Shown here one piece after another: positions 11,001 through 26,000 of a stretch of 64,000 bases of DNA. The position numbers and the translations under genes are program-made. The notes under the pieces were generated by a model that saw only the letters and a program-made list of their open reading frames with translations, was not told where the DNA came from and did not search any database. The number at the start of each line of letters is the position of its first letter. Within the stretch, counting starts at the first letter, position 1. Source of the DNA: Loripinus fragilis (lineage: Eukaryota > Mollusca > Bivalvia > Lucinida > Lucinidae); NCBI GenBank assembly GCA_964019695.1, contig OZ026524.1, positions 68,226,223 through 68,290,222 of the forward strand, given 5' to 3'.

Positions 11001-14000
11001 ACCAGAAGACATTTTCAGATGTATTTTCTTTCTTGGCGCTTTAAGGGTTAAAGCAAAAAAGAATACCTAGGTTTCAGTAATTTAGTTTTCATGAGCAGTT
11101 GAAATTGCATGCTTAGTTCAGTTTTGCATGAAAAAAGTTTTATCACTTACCTATAATATCAAATACATTGTCATACCTTGACCTGACAAACATGGTCTAT
11201 CTCATTGCAGGTCAGGTCAATTTGACGTTGCACTTTCTGAATGACTTTGGTAATGTTGAATTAATCCTTAAAATTCCCTATGAATAGATACATGCCCTAT
11301 AAATTAATGCGTTAGATTATCAAATATCAAATTTTGACTAGATTGAACACCTTTTTTATTGTTTTTTCTTCTCATTAAAATCCTGTAAATGTTTCAAAAT
11401 AATAGGAATTAACCAGCTCACTGCTGAAAATGTCTCAAATTAATGCACATCAAAAATAGTTGGGTGTGACTGGGATAATAGATAATTAGGTCATAATCGC
11501 CAATTTAAAGAGTGAACCAATGGGTAAACTGATAAAAAGGATACTTGGTTCACGTCTTTTGATACAGAGTTTACCAGAATTGGCTTTGAGAATGCATGAT
11601 GGATCGCTTGGCAGAGCCCCGCAATTCAACATGCATTCTCAAAGCCTCCTTGCTGATAAACTGTTAAACTAGATAATTAATCTGTTAATGGTTAATAAAA
11701 TATTCAATTCCATAGGAATTCATCCTTAATGGGAGTTCAATATTACTTAAAGGGTTTGCAGTCATTTTCTACATTTACACTGATTATAATGTTTTTCACT
11801 GTGGCAAGCTATATAAAACGTTATGAGATGCCACCGTTTGTATGGTTTTATCAGATGATGAGCCATTTGACCAGCTCATGAGATTTTGGTACTGGCTCAG
11901 TGGTTCAGTGCTTGACTTGAGACCGAAGGGCAGCGGGTTCAAGCCTCACTGGCATCACTGCGTTGTGTCCTTGAGCAAGAACATTAATCCTAGCTTAGTA
12001 CTGGTTAAACCCAGGAAGACCCTTCCCTTTATAACTGAAAGATTGCTGATGCGACATAAAGAATCAAATCAAACAAACAAAAAAACTTATTTCATATGCA
12101 TTAAGTACAGCAAATGTTTTTTAGATTTCAAAAACTAGTTGCCTGCCAAAAATGCCTAGACAAACAGCGCAGACCCAAATCAGACTGCTTCTGCAGAAGC
12201 AGTCTGATCAGGGTCTTCCCTGTTTGCTCTTCTCATATTTGCTATTCTCTTGTACTGGCACATATTATCTTACCTTATTTTGTGTATTTGCTTCATCAAT
12301 CTGACCATTAAGTTCATCAATCTTAGCTTTCAGCTCAGCAATGTCTGCCTTAGCATCTGTTAGTTGTTGTATAGTTTGTCCTACATCAGTCTCGAACTTG
12401 TCTCTAACAGATTTCACTTCCTCTAACTCAATATTGAGAGCTGCTATTTTATCATTCAGAGACTGAAAGAAACAAAAAAGATTGACTGATAAGACCAACA
12501 ATATCTGCCCAAGGCTCAGTAAGTTATCATAGGATAAAATTAACATTTTTAGCGTAAAATTGTAAATATTCTCTTACCCATCAGTTTTAACATATACTCA
12601 GAAAAACAATTGAAGGATATTTGGATTCAGTCCCATCTCAAACATTCAATACAATAGAACTTTACTAATTATGTACACATTTCATAGTTCCAGACATCTG
12701 CAATAAAAATGGATGCTTTATTTTAGTCACGCTTCAATGGTTTAAGTACAGTACAAATCCAAATGGTACAACCCTCTATACTGAAAAGTCACACACGTTC
12801 AAAAATGATTGGAACCCATTTTTATCGTTTGTATTCCATAATGACTGGCTCTTAAATCATCGCTGGTTCTCCCTCCAAAAAATGGCACCTAATTTTGAAG
12901 CTGTTTTCAGTGTTTTACTGGAAATTTGTTGTCAAATTAACCGGGGTATGCCATATTTGTGTATTTTTGTTGAAGAAGTTGTCCCATTATTAGAGGCGAT
13001 GACGGATAAATTGGTGTTAACTTTTGTCTGTGGTCGGAATTAAAACATAAGCAATGACCTAGTAAAGGTTGCAGCAAAAATTGAGAGCGCTAAATTTTTT
13101 GCTTGTGAACTTTGGGTAGAGAGGGTCGGTACATTTGGTGTAGTACTGTATCGTAACCAATGACCCGTGAATTTCTATTTTTCATTTTGGTGAATTGCAT
13201 AGTGATAATTCAATCAATGACAAAAATAATTTGTTTGAAAATTATATTCCCAAATGTAATAAAGTCAAAAGAATTTTAATATCCTTCAATTGTTTTTCTG
13301 AGTATATGTTTTGGGTGCTCAAGAGAATTGTCTCATTTAGACGGTTCTTTTGAGTACAAACAACATTTTTATGGGGTTGAGAAATTAGAATATTAATTTT
13401 TTGGTATGCACTCTAAACTAAAGGCCTGAGTTAATGTATAGTTTGTCCAACATCAGCCTCAATAAGTCAGTTCTAATGCTTTCAAACTTGTAACATACCT
13501 TTTGAAACAAGACATCCTCACTGTATGTGTATCTGGAGCTCTGAATCAAATACTTTTCTATGGACTCAAAAGGGAGTTAAAATTAACCATGATAAACCCT
13601 TTGTATTCTGGTGGATTTTCCCATACATATTGATACAATAAAGATAAAACTGCCCATTGTCTACTTTAAGGGGTCACAGGTAGAATTTTCTATATTATTA
13701 TGTATTTCTGTCCCTGAAGATTGTTTAAGTCTTAGCTAACAGTGAAGACCCAGATGAAATGCAGCATTATGCTGCATTTCATCTGGGTCTTCACTGTTTG
13801 TCCCATTTAGGGGTTTCCAGTATACAACGGGTTAAGGATATATGTGGGGGTTTGTGTCTTGGTCTTGTTTTGTGGTGCAAACTTACTGTCCTTTCTTGTT
13901 TTGCATTCATTTTGCTGATTAAGAGAGAGCTGGTTGCTTTATTGTATTAGTGTTCTTGCTGTCATGTAACTATTAGTGTTTTGCGTCTCATCCTTGTGGT

Positions 14001-17000
14001 GCCGTGGGTTGGTCTGTGATTGTGGCATTTCTTGATCAAGCTCACTTGATTTTTAAGGAGCCACCAATGTTTGAGCCATTATATTGAGGCTTTACTGTAT
14101 TTTTATCTGCTTGTTCAGTTCAGGGGATTCTCTGCCCTTCTCTAGGGGCCGAAATTAGAGCTGAATTTCGGCTCCATTCCCAATCAAAAATAGCGACCTT
14201 TTTCCAATACCATGTCTGTTTTTCCCATTAGAAAAGTAAAAAAAAAAAAATACTTTTTTTAACTTTTTTTTAGAGACCACTACTACTTATGAGAAACAAT
14301 GACCCATGTCAGAATGATACTTAAACACTTGTGCTTAAGTGGTATGCTTGGCATATAGTTTTTCCCAATTTTGGCAAAGGGCCTTTTCCCAAAATGCAAA
14401 AAATGCTGGAAAAAGCCGTGCAGTTTCAGTATCTGCAGCACCACTGGTCTAGTACTGCTGCACTGACACATTATCAGCCTTTTAGGGGTGAGTCACATCA
14501 TCTACAGACATATGATCACAACCTGTAGGCACACTAAGCACGTATGAAGGTTATTATCATAGTTTACCTTAATTTCAATCTCTGTTGTCGTGACAGATTA
14601 TCAGCCATAAGATAGTGACTCATCAATCTCAAGTCTGACACTCTACCACTGAGCGACAGCGCTTCTTTTCCTTACAGTCTGTAGACACACTAAGCACATA
14701 TGAAGGATATTAATATATTATTTTACCTTGATTTTATCAGCTTGTTCAGTTTCAGCATCTGCTGCCACACTATCTAGTCTCTGCTGTAGTGACACATTAT
14801 CAGCCTTCAGATGGTTAATCTCTTCAGCTTGAGAGGTGACCTGAAATAAATATGTTTCTAACTTTATTCACCAATATACACCTGAAATATGCTGCTGTCT
14901 TTATTTACACTCTGACACTATGTTTAACCAGCTGAACAGGGGACAAAAATTCCACTCGTCCGCTGGTAATTACAAGTGAAATCTAGAAAGAACCAGTACT
15001 TCTTTCCACAAACTGTAGGACGAGTGCTTTGGGAAGAATTACTAAACTAAGTCCTTTCTAGCTTCTCCTTAAAATCTAAGGGTGGAACTAGCATTTTCTC
15101 AGTACTGACTGAAATCTTTTTGTCAGTATATTGGATGCAGTTATGAATTTTACTAGGTAAATATCATTTTAACAGTGATATAAGGAACTTTATAAGACAG
15201 CTTATATATTACTCCCTAATGTTCTTTATTGCATACACTTTTAAAGGACAAGTACATGTGTTTGCAGGACGAGTGAAAATTGTAAGTCACTCGTCCTGCA
15301 TGACAAGTGCAATATTGATATTTTTTGTCCCCTGGTGAATATCCTGTTTTGAAAACAGATCACAAAACAGCATGCAAAGGGGTACATGCATTAAGAGGCT
15401 ATTTTGCCCCCCCCCCCCCCCCCCTATGAGGTCAAAAAATAAAAGTTGCTCTTCACAAGTTTCTTCTTATTAGTTTATTAGAACAATAGCCAAAGTGTAA
15501 AGGTCTGGTATTGATTCGACTTTTACAGTTGCTATGGTAACAAAAATGGCTGCCAAAATAGGCTGAAAATAGGAAAATGACCATTTTTGAGCAAATTTCA
15601 GACATGTAACAGAGGAATTAATATAGAGCACAAGCAAATACGAAACATATTTTAACAGATGATGAGAATTATCACGGTACACAATATATTCAAAGGTTAT
15701 GTTGGTATTTGCTGTGCTGATATCTAATTCTTAAAAAATCGGTCTCCAAAAGCCTCAAATTTGGCCTAAAATAGGAATTTCTCTATTTTAAGCCTATTTT
15801 GTTGGCCATTTTGGTTACCATAGCAACCAGTAAAAGTAAAACAAATGCCAGAATTTTACACTTGGGCTATTCTTCTAACAAACCAATAAGATGAAATTGG
15901 TGAAAAGCAACTTTCAGTTTTTGGCTCTAGAGGGGGACAAAATAGCCCCTTAATGCATATACCCCTTTCCCAACATGCATGCAGAGTTAAAAAGTTTGAC
16001 TGGTTCCCTGACTCACCTTTGGCTTCAGTTCAGCCAATTCTCTCTTAGTTTTAACAGCAACAGTTTTCAGTTTGTTACACATATCCTCTTTTGTTTTAAT
16101 TTCTTCCTTCAATTTCTGTATATCACCAGTTGTCTCCTGAAACACCCAAAATTATATAAAGGCCTTTTCTTTCTTTCTTTCTATGTACACTCTGGGCGCT
16201 CAGAATCTGATCATTATCACAGGTGAGTGAATTTTGAAATTTTTTTTGGGGAAAAAAATAGATTTAGTAAGAGCGTGCATTTAAAAATTGATTTTCTTAT
16301 TTCTCATTAAAACTGTATATTGTGGGTACTCAAAAGAACTGTCTCAATGAGACGGTTCTTTTGAGCACCAAAAACATATGTTAAAACTGACAGATAAGGC
16401 AATATTCACAATTTAACGATAAGAATATTTCTTTATCCAGACCTATGTCTTCATAATGAAACTTATGAAACAACTTTAGTAAATTTCTTAAATATAATAT
16501 GAAATGACCACAAGTGTAAAATTCAGCTTTACCCTTTGTATACTGGAAACCCCTAAACAGGTACTTTGGCAAACAGTGAAGACCCAGATGAAATGCAGCA
16601 TGATGCTGCATTTCATCAAGGTCTACACTGTTTGCTATTAAGACTAAGAATATCTTCAGAGAAAGGACGTGTAACGGTTTGGCTGTTTTTTGGCCCACGA
16701 TGGATTTGGCTGAAATTTAAATATGTGGTGGTTTGATCTTTGCCCTTTCACATGAGCATGTTTTCGAACTAACTACGGCATATGCAGTCACATGAATTAA
16801 AGTTTCTCACTAGTGTGTATAAACAGAGGTTTGTTCATGAATGTGGATATTTTTAAAGATCCAACAAGCGAACTGACCTCAAACATAATACCAAACATGC
16901 GTGTGTTTATACTCGTCATGTCTATGTCTTAATTTGAGCTAACACTACCATCATTAATTAAAAATTATGCTAAAACTTGGCTAAATACTGTGTTTATGAT

Positions 17001-20000
17001 TACCTTGATGATATGTTGTTTTTTAGGTGTAATATATATTGAACATTTAGTGTTTTATCGCCTTTTCCAGTTAATCAATAGCTCAAACAAGCCTATTCCG
17101 GTTTATTCATACCAATATAAGCAGTATGACATGTACATAAGCGTGCATGTAACATGTTAAACGCGGCATAACATGCGCAACCTGTTTTTGCTGGATTGGT
17201 ATGAACATGAATATAAATAGTTATAAAGCTACAGAAATGATAATGGAAGCTTTGAACACTTTCTTTTTGCTCACAGCCACAATTATTAAATAGATATATG
17301 TGAGTGTTGTATATCTGTCTGTTCATCTGTCAGTCCGTCTGTATGTCACACTTTTGTGTCTGTGACGTATCTTCCAAACGCCTGATTCGATTATAAGATA
17401 AATTCACAAAACTGTGCACCTTTGTGGATGAACATGCAGAATAAATGAATACTCTAAGGACATGTCAAAGTAGGCGGTCATGCATGTACAGAATGCATAT
17501 CTGCTCCATAGTTTACGCATGTCCATGCTCAGATATCCAACGGTCGTGATAGCTCTGTGGTCTATATAACTTATCTATTATCTTACGTGTGACTAAGGGA
17601 TCGCAGTTCACAATCCCAAAGAAACATAAGTTTTGTGTTATTGTGCAAGACCCTTCATATTTATTGCGTAATACATGTTCAACCGAGGAAACGTCATGGC
17701 TGAAATATGGTTCACTGTAACGTAGAGCAATGACGTAGAGCATTAAAACACTTAGTCATGTTTCAAGCATTTGTGGTGCAGACATCTATTTCAAGGGTGA
17801 CAACTTCCGTCAAAGCAGGGATTTCGGAACCGTTTGAACAACCTACATTGTGTTTTGATAAAGGTGAATGAACATCTAAAATAGAGTATTTCAATCTTTG
17901 AATATTAAAATATGTGTTTGTTTGTACCAGTGACTATTTACCATCTCCAGATAAGTGGTTGCTGTATATATACTGCATTATTTTAGCAAACAATTTACGA
18001 GCGCAATATTCATTGAGGAAACAAACAGTTTAGCACAGATATTGTGCACATGTAAGCATGAAAAGCGTATTATACTCATTATGAATAAAATTCTTGTGAC
18101 GTTCGCATTCAGGCCATTGGCTGTTTTTATACATGCTTTCTTGCATAAATAACAATGAATTGAAAAGAACAAAACTAAATCAAAGAATTGCATTGGTTTA
18201 TTTGCGACAATATTTGCGCCACCTATATACATCATATATGTACATGAGAAGTTACGAACTTCAAAAAATATACATAGGTGTCAGCTTTGAGGGTCAGTTA
18301 CAATATATGTTGAGAGTGTGCATTTGTATACATCACACCAGCTCCTCTTTGTTCAAATAATCTCACTTTAATAATATTACCATTAAACTGACACAGTTCT
18401 ATCAAAATTTTGGAATCATATCAAATGATTCAGATATCTGTGCTGTGAAGTAGCTTTTTGCTCTACCTTATGAACCGCTAGATGAATTTCATCGAAACTT
18501 GCACAGATACTTATCTGGGACATCCAAAACGAATTATAAGATTTTGGTGACCTCAACCTTATTTACAAGGTCACCAGGGACATATATAAAAAAGGCTTGT
18601 CTGTACTCTATCTTCCTAACCAATGACCAGATTTTGACCAAACTGACACAGATAATTCATTGGGAAGACCTTAATGAATGACTAGAATTCGGTAGCATTG
18701 ACCTTAATTCCAAGATCACCAGCGTCACATAACTCCTTTATGTGGGTGGGGACAACTCCATCTCATGTTATATACTTTCCATTCCTAACTACTCTAGTAT
18801 GGCCATATTAAACAGTGTCTGCCCTGTAATTTGAGAATACCAATAATTGATTATTTTTTCCTCATGCTCCAAAGAATGATCACATAATTTGCCATTTTTT
18901 GACAATCTTAATTCAAAGCAATGGGCCATGCCAAAACAAAAGTGGCGGTGAGCTGTCTTTTTAAAAGCAGATTGTACCAAAGAACTGTCTCCAGAAATCT
19001 ATGTATCAGTTAAAGAAGGGGGCACATCAAACCCTCTCCTTGCACCATCTCTCTCCGCTGGTCTCTCTCTCTCTCTCTTTCTCTCTCTCACAAATAAGAC
19101 TCGCATTTACTGAAATGTTGTTGTATTTGCTTTTCAAACGCAATATATCCAAAGACTGTTTGTCAGAACTACTATTGATACGAGCTTGCTAATATATACA
19201 CTGTAGTCCATTTTTGGACGGGAATCTTACGTCTCTCCAGTGATTTTAGTACTCTCAGTGCTTTGAAATGAATGAATTGAAATAGTACATTTCAGGATAA
19301 AATTTGCAGAAAAAGTCTTTTTACGGTATTTGCCGCATGCGGAACCGACTCAGAGTTACCATTTTAAGGTGTAATATTATATGCACAATAAAATGAGAAA
19401 TAGTTTTATCCGGTTCCGCATGAGGACATGTATGTAATTAAATCACGAAGTATACGAGGGTGTTTGGTTTTACCATAGACTTAGTGTTAAGTTTGGTTGA
19501 TAGGGCATGCATTTAACCCCAAAATTTATCATAAAAATACATTTTAATGAAGAAAATAAATTGTGGACATTAAACTAGAGACTCTTAGGTATCATTTGGT
19601 AATATTTTAGAGGGATTTCTTTACAATCGATTTTTACTGTAAAAATGGGCCATTTGTAATACGAAACCGTTACACGTCCTTTGTTTTTGTTGGAAATTAT
19701 AACCTGCGACCCCTCAATATGAACTATTCCAAGTTTATTGTCTCATAAAAGATGGAAGAACCCATCAGAATACAAAGGGTTAAAAAGCATGCTACATGTA
19801 CTGCATTAAAGAATAATAGTCTTTCAAAAGAATTTTTTCATTGTCAAGGATATTAGTATAATGTATTTATGCAGCAGAGTTATGCAATGTGTACTCATCA
19901 CTATAACATGTGCCTTGATGCGAGAAAATCTGTCTTTGGGGTTTCCTACCAAGCAAGACTCAAACCAGTCTGCTTAGTGACGGAGACCAGCTAAATAACT

Positions 20001-23000
20001 GAAACTTTGCATGTATCTAGTTTTATTGCTAAACTTTTCAAAAAGCGAATAACAAAGGTGCTGATCAGACTGCACAATTGCACAGGCTAGTCTGCATCTT
20101 TGATATTTGCATGCAACATAATCAGTTTTTCTAGAGTTGAGACCCACATGATGTTATCTACAGAAAATAACCACCACATCTGATAGGTTATTAGGCTAGG
20201 AAACAGTTTTACCTAGGTGCAAGCCACAATATGTCTTCTAAAATACACATTAATACAAGATTATTTAAGCAGTAAATGGTTATAATTAAATGTAGTTGTG
20301 GTGGGGAGAGTAATAACACTTTGTTTGTTTGCTTGTGTTGGTGCTTTACGTACCAGTCAACAATTTTTCATTCATATTGGGATGTTTCCCGGTCTTTCTT
20401 GGTTAAACCAGTGCTAAACAGAGAATAAAAAGCCTTGTTCAAGGACAAATCATAGTGCCTATGGTGAGTCTCGAACAAGGGACCCTTCAATCCAGTCTTA
20501 CACTTTACCACTGCATTCCCCACCATAGTGCTTTGTTTGATAAATGAGCCGTGTCATGAGATTTCCAACAATGTGGTATGTGCGACCAGCAAAACCTCAG
20601 ATCAGCCTGCGCAAATGCGCAGTCTGATCAGAGCCTTTGCTAGTCGCTTGAATATTCTATGAGTGTTAAGCTACTGACCTAACATCATTTGGAGTTTCTA
20701 ATCTTAAAAGGAGGCTGCACAGGCTTGTCTGAGTCTACATTTGTCAAAATACCGCATTGTTGGAAATCACATTTCACGGCTCAAATCATAAACACTTCCC
20801 CCATGTTTCCTGTATGATTATATTTAAGATGCAAAACTTGAGTGACTTTTGTAAGAGGATGTCAGGCCTCCCTTGGAAAATTATTTTCTTTATTTCTCAT
20901 CCGAAACATATGTTGTGGGTACTCAGAAGAACCGTCTCTATGAGACGGTTCTTTTGAGCAACCAAAACACATGTTTAAATTAATGGGCAAGACAATAATC
21001 GAAATTTTACGCAAATAGATTTTCCTTATCTGGATCTATGGGATGTTGCCATGACGATCTTCCTTACCTGTGACTGTTGGATCTTTTCCTCTTGTTTCCC
21101 TCTAACTTCAGTTTCTAACAGTTTATAGGATGCTTCAAGATCAAGGATTTTCTGCTTTAATTCAAGTTCACGAGTTTCGGCACTACTAAGTTTTTCCTCA
21201 TTCTTGGCATTTAATTCCTGTAGAAGCTTTTCTGAATCTTGTTTCATAATGTCAGATTGATTTTGAACTTCAATGATCTGTTGATCCTTCTCTTCAACAG
21301 CTACTGTCAAATCGTGGATTTTTTTATTCAGTTCATTGACAGTGTTATTAAATTTATCATGATTGGCAGACAGTTCTTCAGAAAGGCTAGTTTTATCAGT
21401 CTTAAGTGTTTCCAACTCTTTAGCCAGTATACTTTTCTCCTCCATAAATGCATCTACTTGAATAGTTAATGTTTTGATAATCTCAATCTTTTCCTGCAGC
21501 TGATCTGCAGTTTTGACTAGATCTGTGTTCTTTTCACTAAATATTTTTTCCATATCCAACTTATTACTTTCACTAACTTTAACAGAATTTTCAAACTGAA
21601 GTTTGAGCTCTTGCATATTTGACTCTACCTGACATAAAGCAGAAGTTTTCTCAGCTAAACCAGATTCACTTTCACTGATCTTTTTCTCAAGAATAATTAT
21701 TTGTTCCTTATGAAGCACGTTTTGAGCTCTTAACTCACCCACTTCCTTTTGAAGTTCATTCTCATCAGACTGATTTTTCTCATAGCCAGCTTTGAGATCT
21801 TGTAACTGTTTCTCTAATGACAACTTTTCTTCATTAACTGCAGTCAACCTTTCTTGGAATTCTTTCTCAATGTCCTTCTTCTCTCTAGCTAAAGTATCTA
21901 ATTTTTCAGTAAGCTGCTCTTGATCTGAGACAAGTTTCTCATATTCATCAGTTTTTGCGTCTAATTCCTTGTCTATAACTTCTCTCTCAGCCCTTAATCT
22001 TTCTGCTTCCAATAGAAGTGTATTTCTTTCATGTGCAACAGTTTCAATTTCAATTCGCAATGTCTGTACTTCCTCTGCAAGTTCAGTTTTTTCATCTTTA
22101 CTAGTTTTTGCGGATTCCTCAAAAAATGTTAGACTACTATTCTGATCATTTACTGATGATAAGAGTTTAACATTTTCAGTTTTAATTTCATCATTTTCTA
22201 TTTTTACCATTTCATGCTCATTTTCTAGTTCATCTACTCTGGCAGTTAGCCTATCATTGTCTTTTTTCACCTTGTCCAGTTCTTCATCTCTCCATTTCTC
22301 TTTTTCCATAAATGAATTGATTTCTGCCTCAAGTTTATCGATTGTATTCCTATTATTGTGGTTCTCCTTTTGAACTTCTTCAAGTCTGCTTTTTAAACCA
22401 TCATTCTCTGACACATTTTGCTCATGTTCAATTGTCAAAGCATCACAGTCACTTCTTATTTTCTTAATCTGTGCTTTAAGAGCTCCATTTTCAGCATCTT
22501 TGTCAGCTTTAGCAGTTTCAATGTCTTTATAACCTGCAGACATAATTTCTGCCTCAACCTTTAAACGCTCAACTTGTTGCTCATATTTTGAAACCTGTTC
22601 TTGTAAATTTTCTACAACAACACTCAAATCATGCCTTTCTGTTTCTAAAGAATTTATTGACTGATTAAGTTCTGCTACTTCTTCAGCATGAGCTACTGAT
22701 ATATTTGCTTCCTCAGACTCCATGTCAGCTGTCAGATTTTCATACATTCTTTTAGATTTTGACAGTGCTTCAGACATACTTAGCACCTTATCTTCAAGCT
22801 CTTTGTTGTAAATTTCTCTTTCTTGCATTTCAGTCTGTATGACACTCTTTTCTTGTTCTGATTTATCAATCTGCTTTTGTTTTTCTGTAAGCTCATTAAG
22901 TAAATCTTTATTTTTCTGCTTCAATTCATTAATTTTGCTCATCTCATCTTCAAGTACTGAATGCTCATGCAGCAAACTTTCACTTTTATCTTGTGCAAGC

Positions 23001-26000
23001 TGAAGTAGCACAGCCATAGATTCTTTTTCCCGCTCTACACCCTCTTTTTCTTCATACACACTGTTCAGCCTTTTCCTAAGAGCTTGAATCTCAACAGAAG
23101 AATCTCCTTTGGCAGTATATGCTTCCTCAAGTTCTCTCTCTATCCTCAACTTTTCATCAATAATTTCTTGCACCTTATATTTCATTTGTTCCATTTCATC
23201 TAAAACTGGGCTATCTCTTTCATTCATTTTAAAAACTTCATCTTGTAAAGAATCTCTCTCGTGTAAAGCCTCATTTAAAGACACCATTAGAAAATCTATT
23301 TCCTTTTTGAAATTTTGTTCTCGTTTTTCTGATTCATCAAGTTCCTGTACAACATGATCTTTATCCTTCTGTAGCATGTCCATTAAGTCATCCCACTCAT
23401 TCATCTTCTTCTGCATATTCTGAATTTCAAGAGCCATCACCTCTTTCTCTTCCTTCAATTCATTTATTTCGTATGACAAATTTTCTTTTACTTCACTAGA
23501 CTGCAAAAGATCAGAATCCCTTTTCTTCACTTCCACCTCTAAACGTTCTATCGTTATCTGGAGATTATTTTCTTTTTCTTGATACACCTGAGCAATATCT
23601 GATGATTCCAGTTCTTTGCATTTCTCAGTGAGTTTCTCTATCTCAGCCTCAAATGTCTTGTTTTGAGCACCTAATGTTTTGACTTGATTCTGAGCTTCAG
23701 CTAAAACTGATTGTAGCACTTCATTCTTTTTCATTTCAATTTCAACACTTCCTCTTCTACTATCATCAGTTTCGACAGCACTTTCTTCCTCAGCATTACC
23801 AGCTGTTGCTTTAACTTGCATCTCCTCAAACTGTTTGTTTAAAGCATCATATTTCTCATTAAGCTGCTCTTTTTCAACTTTCCATTCAGAGACAGCTTGA
23901 TCCATAGCATTCTGAAGATCTGTTTTATGTTGTAGATAACTTGCAATTTCTTCTGTTTTTGTTTCCACTTCTTTTTGTAATGTTAGTTTTTCTTCCTCAT
24001 GTAATTTACCTTCACCTTCCAGTTGTGAGATGTTTTCTTTCAACTCTTGAACTTTTACAGAAAGTATGTCTTTTTCTGACTTGTAACATTCTGTTTCTTG
24101 TACAGCTTCCCTCAATTTCGAGTCTAGTTCCTGAAACAAAAAGAAGTTGCAATATGGTCCTCGTCATAAATGAAAAACTATTTTCCAAGCATGCTAAAAG
24201 CAAAGGTACAGACTAGCCTGTTCATCCACACAGACTGATTGGCACCTTTGTTTTTTGCTCTCTGGGAAGTATAATAGCTGTAGGTAGAACATTTTTTATG
24301 GATTGACTCTTTCTTTCTGGACCAGTAAACAAGTAAATTGGCAAACAGAGAAGACCCAGATGAAATACCGCAACATGCGGTATTTCATCAGGGTCTGCAC
24401 TGTTTGCTAAAATAACAAAAATATTCAGTGACATGTTTATTAAAATTTAGAAATTTTGACATGTGAGCCATTGAAATACAAAATGGATAAATCCATGCTT
24501 ATTGTATCAATATGTATGGGAAAATCCATCAGAGTGAGTGCTTTTTTCAGGACAAAACCAAGAATCTGAGTATTCTAATCACCCTGCAAAATACATGCTG
24601 TTGGTACTTATAGCAATCATTTCTCAAGAAGCTTCAAATTATGAAACTTTTTTTAGTGTAATATTGCAATAATTTCCATATCCCGAGGAGATGAATAGTA
24701 GTATGGCAATCCCTGATCATACTGCTTCTAAAGGATAAATTGGTAAAGCTAATATTATAGTCTGCCTAATTCAGTATTTTGAGGCTGACTTTCTATTTTG
24801 GATTTTTGGAATAATCCTGAAAACTTTCAGCCATGCATAACCACAAGGAGTGAAGCCATCAATTTTATTTGCCCATTGTTGCCACCTTAGAAGTGAGTCA
24901 TTCCTAATCACAAAATGGTCTTTATTATCCCAATTTTGAGTATTTTGGGGACTTTATTCCTAAAATTCTTTGAGAATTTTAACAGTTGTATTACTTGACT
25001 TTTTGGTTGCTGTAAAGGCCGCACCTCATGAATGCCTAATTAGGACTAGTCAACCTTAGACATAGGTAAAAGCTGAAAATGAGGCGTGGTTTTATTAAAA
25101 AGTAACTGTATCATCTTGCATCATTACCTCAGTAGAGACTCAAATTACATTATTTAATCCTTAAAATGCTAGCAAAATAAATGCATCTGAAAATGTCTAT
25201 TTAACATAAGCATAGAGGCAAACATTGTTGACTCAGATCAGACTGCTCCTACAGGAGCAGTCTGATCTGGGTCCACACTGTTTGTCTATGAGGCTTCAAA
25301 TATTTTAGTGGACGACAAAAACATACATTTTGTGATTAAGCACTTTAAGGTTTAATAAAACAATGGCCCAAACAACTTATTTAGTCTCCACCAAATTATA
25401 TATAGAACCTGATTTCCCTTGTTTAGCAGATGAAATAGCCGAACCACGCCCAGATATGAATATTAAAGTTGCCGCCTTTACAGTAAGCGAAAAGCCTATT
25501 AATAAATCTAGAATTACTGGAAAAGGGACTGGTCCCTGCACTCCAAGCTACCTGTTTCTGAGCGCCTAATTCCTCTATATTTCTCTTCCAGGCCTCCGTC
25601 TCCGCCTCCATTGTGTTGACCATCTCCTTCAGTTTGTCATTGGTGTCTTTGAGAGCCTGTAGTTCCTCTTCGTTTTCCGACAGTCGTTCTTTCGTACTGC
25701 TCTTTAAACTATGTAGTTTCTCCATCATCTGGTCACGAGCTTCTGCGAGACAATTCATCTGCTCCTTCAGCTCCTGGGAAAATAAAACAAAAAAAACCTT
25801 CATGGATTTTCCAAGGCCAAATTTGGGGCCAAATACAACCCCCTTCCTAGGGTTTATTTTAGAAACTGTAAATGAGGGGGGATTTACCCCCCACACCCAT
25901 CTACAAAATAGGGGGGATTTTCATAATATTGGGGGGGACCAGTTTGTAACATGCAAAAATAGTGAGTATGATCAGGAAATACCACAATCATAAACCCCAG

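Noticed and set aside
11887..12092. tRNA gene
   Set aside because: The A-box and B-box motifs are present here and in other copies, but they are followed by a common non-tRNA body and A-rich tail, and several have target duplications, so they are SINEs.
16381..16698. ORF of 105 codons at 16381-16698 minus
   Set aside because: It spans the ends of MITE families A and C. Similar 'ORFs' appear wherever these repeats occur (24222, 34629, 35015, 39177).
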